A stretch of 64,000 nucleotides of DNA, taken from positions 181,760,348 to 181,824,347 of the forward strand of contig CM024753.1 of the NCBI GenBank assembly GCA_014218235.1, read 5' to 3'. Origin of the DNA: Colocasia esculenta. Its lineage: Eukaryota > Streptophyta > Magnoliopsida > Alismatales > Araceae. Under the pieces are notes generated by a model. The model searched no databases, was not told where the DNA came from, and saw only the letters and a program-made list of their open reading frames with translations. Of this stretch, positions 49,601 through 55,200 are shown one piece after another. Numbering within the stretch: position 1 is the stretch's first letter; every line of letters begins with the position of its first letter. A program made the translations under genes and the position numbers.

Positions 49601-50030
49601 ATATGTAAGATCCATTCGGCATCCATCTGGTTGTGCTTTGTCAAAGCTAGTTGCCTCTCAGAATGGAAGGGTGGTTATCTATGCTGAGAATGACCTAAGT
49701 TTGCACATGTACTCTATTAATGGGAAGCATATTGCCTCTTCTGAATCTAATGGTCGTCTTAATTGCATTGAACTCAGCAGCTGTGGAGACTTCCTTGTAT
49801 GCGCAGGTGACCATGGACAGATATTATTGCGGTCCATGTACTCACTGGAAATGGTGAGGAAGTATGAAGGAAGTGGGAAGATAATAACATCTTTAGTTGT
49901 AACCCCAGAGGAATGCTTCTTGGCTGGAACCAAGGATGGGAGCTTGCTAGTATATTCCATAGAAAATCCTCAGCTTCGCAGAGGTAGTCTTCCAAGGAAT
50001 ATTAAGCCAAAAGTTTCTGCAACAGGATAA
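4239..50030 (+). CDS. BCHB: BEACH domain-containing protein B, C-terminal half (13 exons)
   Basis: This is a large scaffold protein of the PH-BEACH-WD40 family, which in plants acts in membrane traffic. Exons: 4239-4662, 4766-4985, 42077-42298, 42431-42886, 42971-43288, 43375-43827, 43900-43946, 44053-44146, 44301-44507, 45675-45800, 45890-46261, 46358-46589 and 49330-50030. All introns are GT-AG and every junction keeps frame, giving about 1,289 residues. In order they encode a conserved helical region (GQRARGLVESLNIPAAE), a PH-like domain (TPKRKLAGHLAV), a BEACH domain (NFEYLMILNTLAGRSYNDL to GKPAIEAANVFYYLTYEG) and WD40 repeats (ATGSYDTTVMLWE). From memory of the family, this fits the class of Arabidopsis At1g58230 better than the SPIRRIG or BCHC classes. 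The N-terminal half is outside the window. The coding sequence shows no break, although intron 2 is 37 kb and full of transposons. The first acceptor is the least certain boundary. Confidence 0.9.
4766..4985 (+). CDS. BCHB: BCHB exon 2 of window
   Basis: Encodes SLLTARSHYGMLDDAARFH through NLIQKDRILVA. The donor GTGGGT follows at 4986 and opens the 37-kb intron. A cryptic read-through of about 105 bases would meet a stop at 5090. Confidence 0.88.
5250..5480 (-). mobile_element. LTR terminal-module fragment
   Basis: Contains the module shared by the LTRs of this window, in the orientation opposite to gypsy elements 1 and 2: GGGCGTGCTAGTCTGT, then CACCGACCGAAGTCGGTG and TTTACATCGAGTT. The expected TGTTG start is missing and is replaced by a T/C-rich microsatellite (5212-5262). 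A perfect 18-base palindrome, CCCGATTATATAATCGGG, lies at about 5628, outside the module. Confidence 0.55.
5830..7100. repeat. Degenerate minisatellite (CATTTCTTGGC units)
   Basis: Roughly 35-45-base units recur with heavy divergence, each built on variants of CATTTCTTGGCTTTCTCGGA. The array is interrupted at 6060-6430. The words AGAGCGCAY and GTGGGTACCGCTCCACCGAG occur at about 6072-6121 and again at 7125-7172, so a larger segment has been duplicated about 1.05 kb apart. Long reading frames on both strands (for example 6430-6804) are repeat artefacts with no domain. Confidence 0.65.
7365..8589 (+). mobile_element. LTR-like module with hairpin array
   Basis: Begins TGTTGAACCC, the same start as the LTR at 40370. 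It has the same layout as the following LTR block: a minus-facing TATA box (7731-7740), an AACCGATGG hairpin array (7765-8080), and a plus-facing TATA box (8114-8120). Either it is the first part of a 4.0-kb LTR ending at 11387, or it is a separate LTR cut by the next one. The matching block at 22823-25968 has no counterpart of this stretch, which favours the second reading. Confidence 0.5.
7765..8080. repeat. AACCGATGG hairpin array 1
   Basis: Repeated inverted pairs of AACCGATGG and CCATCGGTT with short variable loops, separated by G-runs and C-runs. Each pair can fold into a 9-bp hairpin, and neighbouring G and C runs can extend the stem. Outward-facing TATA boxes lie on both sides. Confidence 0.85.
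8855..9020. repeat. AACCGATGG hairpin array 2
   Basis: Inverted pairs of AACCGATGGTGACCT and AGGTCACCATCGGTT, so the stems here grow to 15 bp with an ATGAGG/CCTCAT extension. It lies between opposing TATA boxes at 8830 and 9051. Confidence 0.85.
9051..9060 (+). promoter_or_regulatory. Probable sense promoter of LTR 1
   Basis: CCCCTATAAATACC lies just after GCATGTAAGGGG. The same pair of boxes occurs at 57096-57120 and, on the other strand, at 25301-25330, always in the direction that agrees with the primer-binding site. Transcription would start around 9080. Confidence 0.5.
9465..10290. repeat. About 100-bp tandem array inside LTR 1
   Basis: About eight units carry variants of GAAACTCTGCCCAAGTGGAG, GAACATATTCGTATA and CACAAATTTGTG, each with a TATGTTTCTTAG joint. 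The array is repeated in reverse at 24060-24960 and forward at 57490-58200. Open frames rich in MFLRGNSAQ-like repeats are artefacts of the array. Confidence 0.8.
11390..11408 (+). promoter_or_regulatory. Primer-binding site of gypsy element 1
   Basis: TGGCACGCCCGGTGGGACC starts two bases after the LTR end GTGTCAACA. Tat/Ogre-type elements in plants carry similar TGGC-CCC-GTGGG sites here. This fixes element 1 as plus-strand. Confidence 0.65.
11485..15947 (+). pseudogene. gag of gypsy element 1 (broken)
   Basis: The capsid-like polyprotein of a Tat/Ogre element. The first 218 codons end at a TAG (12139-12141). A second part (12196-13332) reaches the retrotransposon gag domain at KVPKLPKYDGHRTPREHV. 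A frameshift near 13330 moves to AFQWYAKLKVGSVLDWVD, then a TAA at 13398-13400 interrupts before FYDRF and GESAIDFIQRWREFSMQC. A TGA at 14556-14558 breaks the last part, which resumes in the same frame to 15947. Three knuckle-like repeats follow: YCLYHRMVGHPIEDY (C-terminal cysteine lost), YCPYHQLPGHVIEDC and YCEYLARVMHSTKDC. The C-terminus is a lysine/arginine-rich helix and a QYIPWEEIER motif shared with element 2. It cannot make one protein as it stands. Confidence 0.85.
15948..17353 (+). pseudogene. Protease region of gypsy element 1
   Basis: After the gag stop at 15947 the reading frame shifts twice, and from 16373 it runs open for 326 codons. It holds NITVWEAIAWSKDLRETLVKIL, then the retropepsin-like domain with LNRILVDPGTSINLMP and VLLGRPWLHE. 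The catalytic triad is D-P-G where family members usually have D-[ST]-G. The frame ends at RLKTFVVTY, where element 2 continues into the RT linker, so the 17351 stop or a nearby shift is a lesion. Confidence 0.8.
17417..21366 (+). pseudogene. Reverse transcriptase, RNase H, second RNase H, integrase of gypsy element 1
   Basis: An open frame of 1,204 codons runs to 21031. It contains RT (ICIDYRDLNKACPKDDFP, then ECYVDDLVV), Ty3 RNase H (AAMDASLGALL) and an added archaeal-type RNase H (LYFDGASR, NNEAEYEALI, YGDSQLVI, NSQADALAKLAS). Integrase follows with an HHCC finger (HSGLCGAHQAG, CHQC), GMDIVGPF, SDNG and NGLAEAFNK, giving D-D-35-E. The second RNase H places it in the Tat/Ogre clade. A frameshift near 20955 moves the integrase C-terminus, with GPYIV and PPLNGKHLKLYH, into another frame (to 21366). 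The catalytic residues survive, but the element as a whole is inactive because of this and the gag lesions. Confidence 0.9.
21367..21619 (+). other. Post-pol linker of element 1
   Basis: Noncoding. ATAGATGGGGGCAAAGGAAT at about 21425 is purine-rich and could be an internal polypurine tract. No gene is seen. Confidence 0.35.
21620..22240. repeat. About 50-bp hairpin repeats after pol, element 1
   Basis: Roughly a dozen units built on ATAGCCAACAAACC, a short A-rich spacer, then GGTAGGCTATGTCAA. TAGCC pairs with GGCTA and ACC with GGT in nearly every unit, so each can fold as a small hairpin. The same core appears in the different repeats of element 2 at 32260-34620. Confidence 0.85.
22450..22700 (+). 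other. Hairpin plus triple GAAAACCCGA module, element 1
   Basis: An A-rich run is followed by GGGGT, a TAAAAATAGGGAT loop and ACCCC (22467-22489). Three copies of GAAAACCCG-RA-GGCGC-like 20-mers follow at about 22554, 22603 and 22653. The same arrangement occurs at 33620-33850 and 34700-34930 in element 2. It is noncoding and lies upstream of the 3' end of the element, with a purine-rich GGAAAGGAGATCAGGGCAG at 22804-22822. Confidence 0.65.
22995..23150. repeat. TCCGT/ACGGA 24-bp tandem repeats
   Basis: About seven units of GGTGTCCGTGGAACGGACGG or near relatives. TCCGT and ACGGA form a 5-bp hairpin in each unit. Related, shorter runs are at 11130-11200 and 59085-59150. Confidence 0.85.
25301..25553. 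promoter_or_regulatory. Opposed TATA boxes around hairpin array 3
   Basis: A minus-facing CCTATAAATA (25301-25310) with GCATGTAAGGGG beside it is the probable sense promoter of this inverted LTR. A plus-facing TATAAATA lies at 25546-25553. Between them (25355-25515) AACCGATGGTGACCT pairs with AGGTCACCATCGGTT. The plus-facing box points at element 2 gag-pol about 430 bp away. Confidence 0.5.
25986..30809 (+). pseudogene. gag C-terminus to second RNase H of gypsy element 2
   Basis: This is one frame with a single TAA at 26358-26360. It starts inside gag: the lysine/arginine-rich helix and DIYIPWEEMERK match element 1 at about 15560-15770, so about 4 kb of gag is missing. It then carries protease (RILVDPEASINIMP, where the active-site glycine is glutamate), RT (ICIDYRDLNKACPKDDFP, ECYVDDLVV) and RNase H, whose first motif is AAMETSLGALL with E in place of the usual D. 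The archaeal-type RNase H is complete (LYFDGASR, NNQAEYEALI, YGDSQLVI, NSQADALAK). Near 30700 the frame slips by one and runs out at 30809. The region is more G+C-rich and better kept than element 1. Confidence 0.9.
30700..32098 (+). pseudogene. Integrase of gypsy element 2
   Basis: This continues the polyprotein in the shifted frame: LEDDSDPENAEV, GWLPSDRAERV and DQLYRLVHEKDKSVLLRC. The HHCC finger is H-SGLCGAHQAG with CHQC, and the catalytic core is GMDVVGPF, SDNG and NGLAEAFNK (35 residues between the second D and the E). A GPY-type C-terminal domain (GPYVVTGVYEG, PPLNGKHLKMYF) ends at a natural stop. All catalytic residues are present. Only the frameshift near 30700 separates it from the rest of pol. 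Confidence 0.9.
32100..32254 (+). other. A-rich linker with GGGAC hairpin
   Basis: A-rich sequence follows the pol stop, then GGGACTGAAAATAGAGAGGTCCC-type hairpin sequence at about 32152 (GGGAC pairs with GTCCC). This is the first of three such hairpins in element 2. No GAAAACCCGA triplet follows it. Confidence 0.55.
32255..33595. repeat. 78-bp tandem repeat, about 17 units
   Basis: Each unit reads CTTGGTCAGCAAACC, a short variable part, GGTCGACCAAGTCAA, then TTAGCCAATAAACCCCCAG and AAGGTCGGCTAAAA. Two inverted pairs occur per unit, GGTC/GACC and TTAGCC/GGCTAA. The length is a multiple of three, so the array stays open as a 26-residue repeat, but codon changes are not of the synonymous type and no start or domain supports a protein. 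Confidence 0.9.
33600..33850 (+). other. Hairpin plus triple GAAAACCCGA module, copy 1 of element 2
   Basis: An A-rich run is followed by GGGAC, a TAAAAATAGAGAT loop and GTCCC at about 33628-33651. Three motif copies follow: GTGAAAGCCCGAAATGGCGC (33719) and two of GTGAAAACCCGAAAGGGCGC (about 33767 and 33816). Confidence 0.7.
33895..34625. repeat. About 76-bp tandem repeat, about nine units
   Basis: Units read TTTGACCAATAAACCTCCGT, GGTCGGTCAAACC, TTAGCCAGCAAACCCC, then AAGAAGGTAGGCTATCC. TTGACC pairs with GGTCAA and TAGCC with GGCTA. It is related to, but clearly distinct from, the 78-bp array just upstream. Confidence 0.88.
34640..34935 (+). other. Hairpin plus triple GAAAACCCGA module, copy 2 of element 2
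   Basis: The same order as at 33600-33850: an A/G-rich run, GGGAC, a TAAAAATAAGAGAT loop and GTCCC (about 34711-34734), then three GAAAACCCGAAAGGGCGC motifs at about 34803, 34852 and 34902. It therefore looks like a segmental duplication of array plus module. Confidence 0.7.
34936..35550. other. Linker with a 216-bp-spaced direct repeat
   Basis: About 80 bases beginning GTTGCTGGACAAAGCCCCGA (34976) recur at about 35192. Plus-strand open frames (34978-35442) cover it but have no known domain. It separates the tandem arrays from the 3' end of the antisense gene. Confidence 0.5.
35553..40213 (-). pseudogene. Antisense plant-mobile-domain gene in gypsy element 2
   Basis: Starts MPRKGRDKGGKGG at 40213. 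The long first exon (to about 37543) holds a plant mobile domain: LLQALAERFNRRFNTFG, then EGETSLDLWALHRISGLPIS. A TAG at 37628-37630 interrupts just before DAIAEAGKAVKVPFDRV. Acceptor/donor pairs define likely further exons at about 37441-37302, 37212-37063, 36948-36783, 36649-36563, 36444-36319 and 36207-35553. The last encodes an alanine/glutamate-rich coiled coil (TLEEVSSCLAEHEAASLVL) but has a frame slip near 35930 and an in-frame TAG near 35845. Tat/Ogre elements are known to carry extra antisense ORFs with this domain between pol and the 3' LTR. Its role is unknown. The breaks suggest decay, and the splice model is my inference. Confidence 0.7.
37628..40213 (-). CDS. Plant mobile domain exon, open part
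   Basis: About 861 uninterrupted codons from the first good ATG (an upstream ATG adds 13 residues). It begins with a basic, glycine-rich tail, and the mobile domain is around residues 290-350. The pattern of tryptophans and aromatic residues continues through WWCYFLRRDTAPEFFVPEL. G+C content is high, like the rest of element 2. Such a long frame in a decayed element is notable. The start lies 157 bp inside the LTR at 40370. Confidence 0.6.
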   Translation of the reverse strand: MPRKGRDKGGKGGQGTKAPRRTENDVERTDDPMPCFTLSPVRVEDLDRLERSIGPCVRGPLEEPSPIEGAVDVSRIDHSDLIYRYRRGAGYPKHFPLDEHLLPFIQNFMPANWDGPAGLLATERAQLERAILAGRDSTMGTCSPHHPSFPLDHEAQAHFPDTALLGLFAPEPAHRVTELRLSQGLWEVQGLPKTGVAFIGHTLPPSGRDFVQDGYDRSCFLDRILGGGAASWYDRWSVVSSHRFRFGATEWLMGILYHYQKMLERVGLLEAVVAALHSYPCNSGLLQALAERFNRRFNTFGTAEGETSLDLWALHRISGLPISGQFYEEVCLSDLDRDRTSGAGSYFLSHSFRYLARVWRDLARCGRSDCPNASRGTMRVSCDAWIRFFYNGPFCFYKEFAGDNYDPAAYAQLKVRLDDDARYLYAPRGVNWNPRRLSDRTHLAAYLVYWLCTFALPFGEEGNIRPEAIYPACILADGVQLALAPAALANIFRGLGELTSSPSPRDKNITLATHYLGAWADLLLPELCHNISLERPSMPLIFMFRNRPEREQQKQLKEARRRLSFVPAAGQPGLDLACCSFGFRPCVEEGQRGRVYRLPHPAAPVATLRKDWLCCVRPSVLLFRKGSLLFMEPYFPHRFARNLGYDQDVPPNADFVLSTRAYKGPDRHLVASSWWCYFLRRDTAPEFFVPELRHEGRVGILYARWWSRHSQTFRERADDIKKAERDYLSRAGALVSTIAPTFLQREFADIAQTVTTVGRGRAVAQATSMADSEAFAGALKPLSRPESSSAASRVRGEPPLVYFWWRHFLLDCDYTIDAALTSPILPSVTRVWERHLEQSIIRVGPREFISWIESGNTLRHF
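40360..40369 (+). promoter_or_regulatory. Polypurine tract of gypsy element 2
   Basis: GGGGGGCATT directly precedes TGTTGAACCCG, the expected place and composition of the plus-strand primer at a 3' LTR. Confidence 0.55.
40811..40820 (-). promoter_or_regulatory. Antisense TATA box facing the mobile-domain gene
   Basis: CCTATATAAG on the minus strand, about 600 bp upstream of the mobile-domain start codon at 40213, with the hairpin array immediately behind it. Initiation would be expected around 40785. Confidence 0.4.
40845..41100. repeat. GCCGGTT hairpin array in LTR 2
   Basis: Alternating GGCCGCCGGTTCGGCCCC and GGCGCCGGTTAGCCCC, with long G and C runs (some over eight bases). It occupies the same position relative to the TATA box as the AACCGATGG arrays of the other LTRs, with a different sequence. 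Homopolymer runs here are prone to sequencing error. Confidence 0.75.
41526..42076. other. BCHB: Intron tail with the right arm of the outer hAT-like MITE
   Basis: No gene. The stretch to 41924 is the right arm of the outer element, which carries CCTAGGTGCC and CACCTAGGC words. From 41933 to 42076 is ordinary T-rich intron, including a 33-base partial duplication (ACATCATTTATGTTTTTC and ACATCATCTATGCTTTTC), before the acceptor ATTCAG. Confidence 0.5.
42077..42298 (+). CDS. BCHB: BCHB exon 3 of window
   Basis: Encodes VADEMRYIKASKSDRLKQLE to SSDDSRRASCQLAHDEDQEIAA, a helical stretch. It is joined in phase to exon 2 across the 37-kb intron. Confidence 0.9.
42431..42886 (+). CDS. BCHB: BCHB exon 4 of window
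   Basis: Encodes ERWIHMLRALIDERGPWSAN and KLDKTEDSLRRRPKLRRNYHF, the family signature before the PH domain, then a low-complexity acidic linker. Confidence 0.92.
42971..43288 (+). CDS. BCHB: BCHB exon 5 of window (PH start)
   Basis: Encodes LCVLITPKRKLAGHLAVMRD and HFSSKFLVEGSGGSSIFKHF, the first strands of the PH-like domain, and a basic linker. Confidence 0.92.
43375..43827 (+). CDS. BCHB: BCHB exon 6 of window (PH end, BEACH start)
   Basis: Encodes RYLLQYTAIEIFFNDSTAPV (end of PH), then WRRREISNFEYLMILNTLAG and FRDLSKPVGALDLKRF, the N-terminal BEACH motifs. Confidence 0.93.
43900..43946 (+). CDS. BCHB: BCHB exon 7 of window (47 bp micro-exon)
   Basis: Encodes VFEDRYHNFCDPDIP and two bases of a split serine codon (AG|C). 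Confidence 0.9.
44053..44146 (+). CDS. BCHB: BCHB exon 8 of window
   Basis: Encodes SFYYGSHYSSMGIVLFYLLR and EPFTALHRALQ, the central BEACH motif (YGSHYSS). Confidence 0.92.
44301..44507 (+). CDS. BCHB: BCHB exon 9 of window
   Basis: Encodes GGKFDHADRLFQSIESTYRN, DVKELIPEFFYFPEFL and DVSLPPWAK. These are conserved BEACH residues. Confidence 0.93.
44508..45674. other. BCHB: BCHB intron 9, nothing else seen
   Basis: 1,167 bp, T-rich, with no recognisable repeat family or domain-bearing frame. Confidence 0.6.
45675..45800 (+). CDS. BCHB: BCHB exon 10 of window
   Basis: Encodes GSPEEFIYRNREALESEFVS and HQWIDLIFGYKQRGKPAIE, the C-terminal BEACH motif. It is too short to show as a long frame, but its boundaries keep phase exactly. 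Confidence 0.92.
45890..46261 (+). CDS. BCHB: BCHB exon 11 of window
   Basis: Encodes AANVFYYLTYEGAVDLE, then IEDQIANFGQTPIQLFRKKH (end of BEACH) and the start of the propeller region with SVKMWLTTQLQSGGNFTF. Confidence 0.93.
46358..46589 (+). CDS. BCHB: BCHB exon 12 of window
   Basis: Encodes DPFFGIGSDALPPRKIG to VRQHKDLVSCIS. It ends with one base of a valine codon completed at 49330. Confidence 0.9.
46590..49329. other. BCHB: BCHB intron 12 (2.7 kb)
   Basis: Contains a tandem duplication of about 190 bp (about 47525-47715 and 47716-47915), recognised by GGTTAGTCAATAAAAATGAA and TTCCCCTAGTTTGAGTTTAT in both copies. The rest is unremarkable A+T-rich sequence. No separate gene is seen. Confidence 0.65.
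49330..50030 (+). CDS. BCHB: BCHB exon 13 of window (last exon, WD40)
   Basis: Encodes WD40 units: TSDGSILATGSYDTTVMLWE, ILCGHDDIITCLFVS with SGSKDGTCIFHTL, GRLNCIELSSCGDFLVCAGD and ITSLVVTPEECFLAGTKDGS. It ends NIKPKVSATG and TAA. The stop position suits the family's C-terminus. Confidence 0.93.
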
Positions 50031-50421
50031 ACTTACAGAGCTGCAGGAAGAACACCATTGGTAGTTTTCTTCAGGGCACGGCAGTCTCGAATTGATCTCT
50101 CAGGTATAAGCTCCCTTGGCATTATTTTTTTATTGCACATAATATACATAATTTTCCTATTGGGTTTTTTGTTTGCATCAGGATGTACCCTTCATTCATA
50201 AAAAGTTGTTCTGCGACTCATGAATATTGCTGAATATAAAAAATGTAATATTGCATGGAAATAATTCCCTCCTGTTATACTTTTTCATTGAATGGTCACT
50301 TTGATATGCGTTGTTAGTTTTCATATTTCTAGCATTACTGCATACCTGATATTAAAAAATCTATGAACATGAATTTAGCGTTCTGCTCCAGATATTTCTT
50401 TGCAGTATTGCTTGTTGTAAC
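50031..50421 (+). other. BCHB: 3' UTR and immediate flank of BCHB
   Basis: No further coding sequence. No canonical AATAAA is obvious. The T-rich stretch before the transposon at 50422 probably holds the transcript end. Confidence 0.4.
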
Positions 50422-50673
50422 CATGGAAGGCAAAATCGCCAGGATCGACCCAGAATCAGTCGATCCTGGATCGGATCGAGGGCTATGGATCCGATTATGG
50501 GGGGGAAGTCCCTGAATCGGCAAACTTCCAGCTGGATCGGCCAGAATCGAGTTGTATCGACTGGATCAAGCAAGGATCGACCGATTCCAGACTGATCCAG
50601 GCCGATCCAGACTGATCCAGGTCGATTCTCTCAGGCTACCTTCAGGATCCTCTTCAGGCAGGGTTGTCAGGAT

Positions 50674-53600
50674 CAGGGAATCAAAACTCGGCCAACTCGG
50701 GATCGGATCGCCCGAGTTGGCTCGGTTTTGGCCCCTCCGATCCGAGCCGGGGTAACCTGTCCGGTCCCCTGCGCTCGGATCGGTCGGGCTCGGCTGGGCT
50801 CGGCGGGATCGCCGAGCCCGGGCCGGTCCGCCGCGGATCGGCCCGGACCGGGGCGATCCGCGGCCCAACGGCTAGTTCAGAACTAGCCGTTTTCTAGCCG
50901 TTGGGGACTGTTCCCCAACGGCCAGAAACGGCTCTTTGGAGCCTTTGGAGGCCTTGGGGGTCTATATAAACCCCCAAAGGCCCCCAATATGTTCTAAACT
51001 CAAGTTTTGAGTTCTCCTCCCCTCCTCTCAATATTTTGGGCATTCTCTCTCTCTCTCGGGCGCTATTTTGCACTATTTGGGAGGCGATCTCATCTTTCAC
51101 ACTCTTGGGATTCTTGTTCGACTATTCGGGCTCTCTCACACACACTCTTGGCCCGAACTCTTGGCTGCGATTCATCTCCCTCTCTCTCATCCGCAAAAAA
51201 AATTATTTATTTTCTGTTTTATTATTATTTAACTTCTTTTTTTGTGTTGTAAGTGATGGCCGCCGAAGGTGGTGCTGCTCCGGCTCCCCATTCTTCAAGC
51301 AACCCTCCTAGCACCGATCCCGCTTGGGCTCATGGTATCGTTGTGGACATGGCTCGAAGGAAGGTCCAATGTAAATATTGTGACCGGGTCTTATCGGGCG
51401 GCATATTTCGTTTGAAACAACATCTAGCGGGAATTAAAGGTGAGGTGGCACCATGCTCGAGAGTTTCTGCTGAAGTTCGAATGCAATTTTGCCAATATAT
51501 GAAGGAGAAAGAGACATCCAAAGCAAACACTAGTAGAAGACGGCAACAAATCCGGGAAGATTTATCTGCCCCTCCTCGAAGGTCCGTAGATTTACCAAGA
51601 GGGAGACAATTCTTTGATCTTGATCAAGATGAAGAAGGTTAGTAATTAGTTAACTTACTTTTGAAACATTTATTTTAGTTTAAGGCTTTAAGCACCCTCC
51701 GACCCTCATTCTATTTCTATCTCATATTATAGAACAATTTCGTCGGGCATCGGAAGCAAGTCGAAGGTCTAATGCGGAAGAGGACTATCTCCGACGTACC
51801 GGTCGTCACGTAGGTCAAGGTAGTGGCCATGGGGGTAGCGGACAAGGGAGTTCAAGTGCTGGAATGAGTTCAAATATACCTGAGGTTCCAGTGGATATCC
51901 CTAGAGACGGAGATCCTAGAGTGGGACCAATAGACCCATTTCTCACCAGGCGAAGGGAGAAGCAACCATCCATTTCTGCAGCATTCAAGAATTTGAAAAT
52001 ATGCAAGGAGAAGATAGGGAGAGCGACGTCAAGATGGTTCTTCTTCAACAGCATACCGGCTAATGCAGCAAAAGGACCATATTATGAGTCCATGATAGAG
52101 ACTATTGGTGAAGTGGGCAAAGGGGTGGAAGGCCCTACTTCATATGAAATCTACAACAAATACTTGGATATGGAGGTTGAAGATATGAAGGCATATGTTT
52201 CCACATTTGAACGAATATGGGATGAATATGGTTGCACGTTAATGTGCGATGGATGGACAGGTATGTACAAGTGTTTGGCTAGTTAACTGTTATTCACTTA
52301 TTCATTAATAAGACATAGGTTTTAATTTTTCATATGGAATTGTGCAGGCATTACACGAAGAAGTATGATAAACTTCTTAATCTACTGCAAAGCAGGGACT
52401 GTTTTTTGGAAGTCGGTAGACGCTTCTGGCAAGGTGAAGAATGCGGACTACCTATTTCAGTTGATGGATGAGATGGTGCAGGAGATTGGAGAGAAAAGAA
52501 TTGTCCAAGTGGTAACCGACAATGCAGCGGCTTTCAAGTTGGCGGGCCAAAAACTAATGGAGAAAAGGGAACACTTGTATTGGGTTCCTTGCTCCGCGCA
52601 CTGCATTGACTTAATGCTAGAAGACATTTGTGAAGATCCAATGGTGGAAAATGTGGTCAACAATGCAAGGTTCGTAACCACTTTCATCTACAACCACAAC
52701 AACATATTGGACATCATGAGGACGCATACACATGGACGGGAGTTGCTTCGGCCAGCACCTACAAGGTTTGCATCCCAATATATTGCATTGGATAGCATAA
52801 ATGGGCAACGTAGCAACCTTATTAGGATGGTAGCATCGGAAGAGTGGGAAAACTATATGTCCCGACATGCTCCTACACGGGTGAGGGAGAATGGAAAGAA
52901 GGTGACCGACATTATCCAATCAAAGCCATTTTGGAAGGGGGTCCAAAATGTGTTGAATGTAGTAGAACCGCTTGTTCGAGTGTTAAGGGCGGTAGATGGG
53001 GAGAGGAGATCCGAGATGGGTTACTTGTACGAGGCTATGGATCGAGCAAAGGAGCTTATCCAAATGAACAACAAAACAACGTATGCCAAGTGGTGGGAAA
53101 TCGTAGATCGACGATGGGAGCACACATTGCATCATGATCTTCATGCTGCAGGTAAGCATAACACTTCAACTCTTGTGAATTGTGATTACATATTATTTAC
53201 AACTCATGTTTTAACATTTATCTTCTACATGTAGGGCATTTCTTCAACCCCCAATACATGTATAGGACTGATGGGAGGAGGGAGAACTATGACAATTCCT
53301 CCGAAGTGTTGATTGGGGCCAAAAATGTAATCAAACGGATGCTAGACAATGAGGATAGGGCAATCATAGCATGCAAACAAATGCATGATTATAGACTTCA
53401 ACTCTACCACTTTGGTACTAGCACGGCACAACGAGCTGCTCAGATTTTGAGTCCAGGTTAGAAGTTACTCATCATATTTATTTGCATGTACAATGAGTTG
53501 GTTCTATTTTCTAACACATTATACATGCTTCATTTACAGCGGATTGGTGGTTGGATCATGGAAGAACTTATGGATATGAAGACTTGGCCTATGTAGCTAT

Positions 53601-55188
53601 TCGGGTTTTAAGCCAAACAACGTCTGCCACAGGGTGTGAGAGAAACTGGAGCACATTTGGCTTGATCCACACAAAACAAAGAAACCGGTTGAAGTCTGCA
53701 CGTCTTGAGAAGTTGGTATTTTGCCACTACAACATGAGATTGAAGCTTAAAAACCTCCAATTAATCAAGCAAGTTCAAGATAGAGAGAGATATAGATCCT
53801 CGGGGCAACAACAAGCTGAAGCAACTCCATCGGAGACAATAGATATAGAAGAAGTTTTTGAGGAGGAACATCCACTACATGCATGGGTAAATGCAAGCAC
53901 TTCGGTTCAACCAGAGTTCGACCCGCATGATCGTGCATGGGCTGAAGGTAAATGACATTTACAATGTACATGCATCATTTATAAATTATTTATTTCTCAT
54001 TTTAACATGTTTATGTCTCATTTAGGTGAGCTTGATGATGTGCCTTTGCTTCCGGAGTTCGAAACTCCCCCAGCCCCTAAACGCCAAAAGAAGACAGTGG
54101 GTGCAAGAGGAAGGAGCACGAAACATGGCATTAGCATTGCAGACTTGGACACGATCGAGGAAGATATAGATGATGAAACACCGGAGCCAAGCGATAATGT
54201 TCAATACCAAACTTCTAATGACTCGACATCGAAGACAAGTACTCCTAGTGAGGGATCCGATCATGGAGGAGATGTCCTAGTTGTCAGCAGTGTACCGCCA
54301 CCGGCACCGCCACCCGACCCTATTGTATTCACCGGAGAGGAAGACTTCACCCATGCTACTCAAGATCAACATCATGGGAGTAGGGAAGGGAGGGAAGCAC
54401 AAACCTCAAGTCAAAAATATGCACGAAAGGGGAAGAAAGTGGCATCTCAATTGCAAGGGCAAGGGCAAGGGCAAGGCCAAGGAGCATCCGAAGATTCGGG
54501 ATACAATCCCAACTTCATTCCGCATAGACGGAATTGGTTAATGAAGAAGAAGAAGATGCAAGAGGAGTGGGAGCGTCAAGAAAAGCTACGGATGGAGTTT
54601 GAGACCATGGAGCAAGCGTCAGATACATCATCTTATGCTTCCACTGAAGGATATTACCAAGGGCAGGGAGGCTACTTGGGATATCCTCAATACCCGGATG
54701 CATCATATTACACCGGAGGTGGAGCATATGCACAATCCATTGAGTCCGATTCACATTCACATGACTCATATGAGTCATATGGCTCATATCAAGTGCCTGA
54801 AATACCGGGCTACACACCAATCACTATCATATATGCGAACACGGATGCCTATAGTCAATATTTGACTCAATATGAGGCATATTACCAACATTATATGTCT
54901 TGGACAGATTATGTAAACCTTATGTCCACACAATATAATGTACGATTCCAATAAATACATTTTTTTCATGTATTTCAGTTCATAAATACAATGTTCATAT
55001 ATTTCCTATTTTTTCATATTTTTTCTAATTTTTTTTCAATTTTTTTAAGGGGGGCGATCCACCCCCCTTTTGCTTGGCCAGACCCGGTCGGGCTCGGCCC
55101 GGATCGGCCGAGCCGGGCTCGGGATCGCCGGGTCGGATCGGTTTTGGGCCGACCGATCCGATCCCGATCCCCGAGATTTTGAACCTTG
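50674..55188 (+). mobile_element. Apparently intact hAT transposon (4,515 bp)
   Basis: Flanked by a perfect 8-base duplication, GTCAGGAT (50666-50673 and 55189-55196). The ends are CAGGGAATCAAAACTCGG and, inverted, CAAGGTTCAAAATCTCGG. Subterminal regions are rich in CGGATCGG/CCGAGC words on both sides, likely transposase-binding sites. It carries one gene (51256-54954) with no stop or frameshift. The perfect duplication suggests a recent insertion. It interrupts the older element at 50422-56369. Confidence 0.88.
51256..54954 (+). CDS. hAT transposase, six exons
   Basis: Cuts and joins DNA to move the element. Exons: 51256-51637, 51733-52260, 52348-53151, 53235-53456, 53540-53947 and 54026-54954. 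All introns are GT-AG and phase 1, giving about 1,090 residues. A BED zinc finger (C39, C42, H56, C67; CKYCDRVLSGGIFRLKQH) is followed by a DUF659-type core with the first catalytic aspartate in LMCDGWTG and the second in VVTDNAAAF. Next come CSAHCIDLMLEDI and the hAT dimerisation region with CERNWSTFGLIH, which supplies the glutamate. A long acidic, glutamine/glycine/tyrosine-rich tail follows. The start is the first ATG after the T-rich leader. The triad and exons look functional. Activity cannot be judged from sequence. Confidence 0.88.
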
Positions 55189-55200
55189 GTCAGGATCCCC

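Noticed and set aside
42000..50030. Pseudogene status for the BEACH gene because of the transposon load
   Set aside because: All thirteen exons are open, phases match at every junction, and catalytic-like family motifs are intact.
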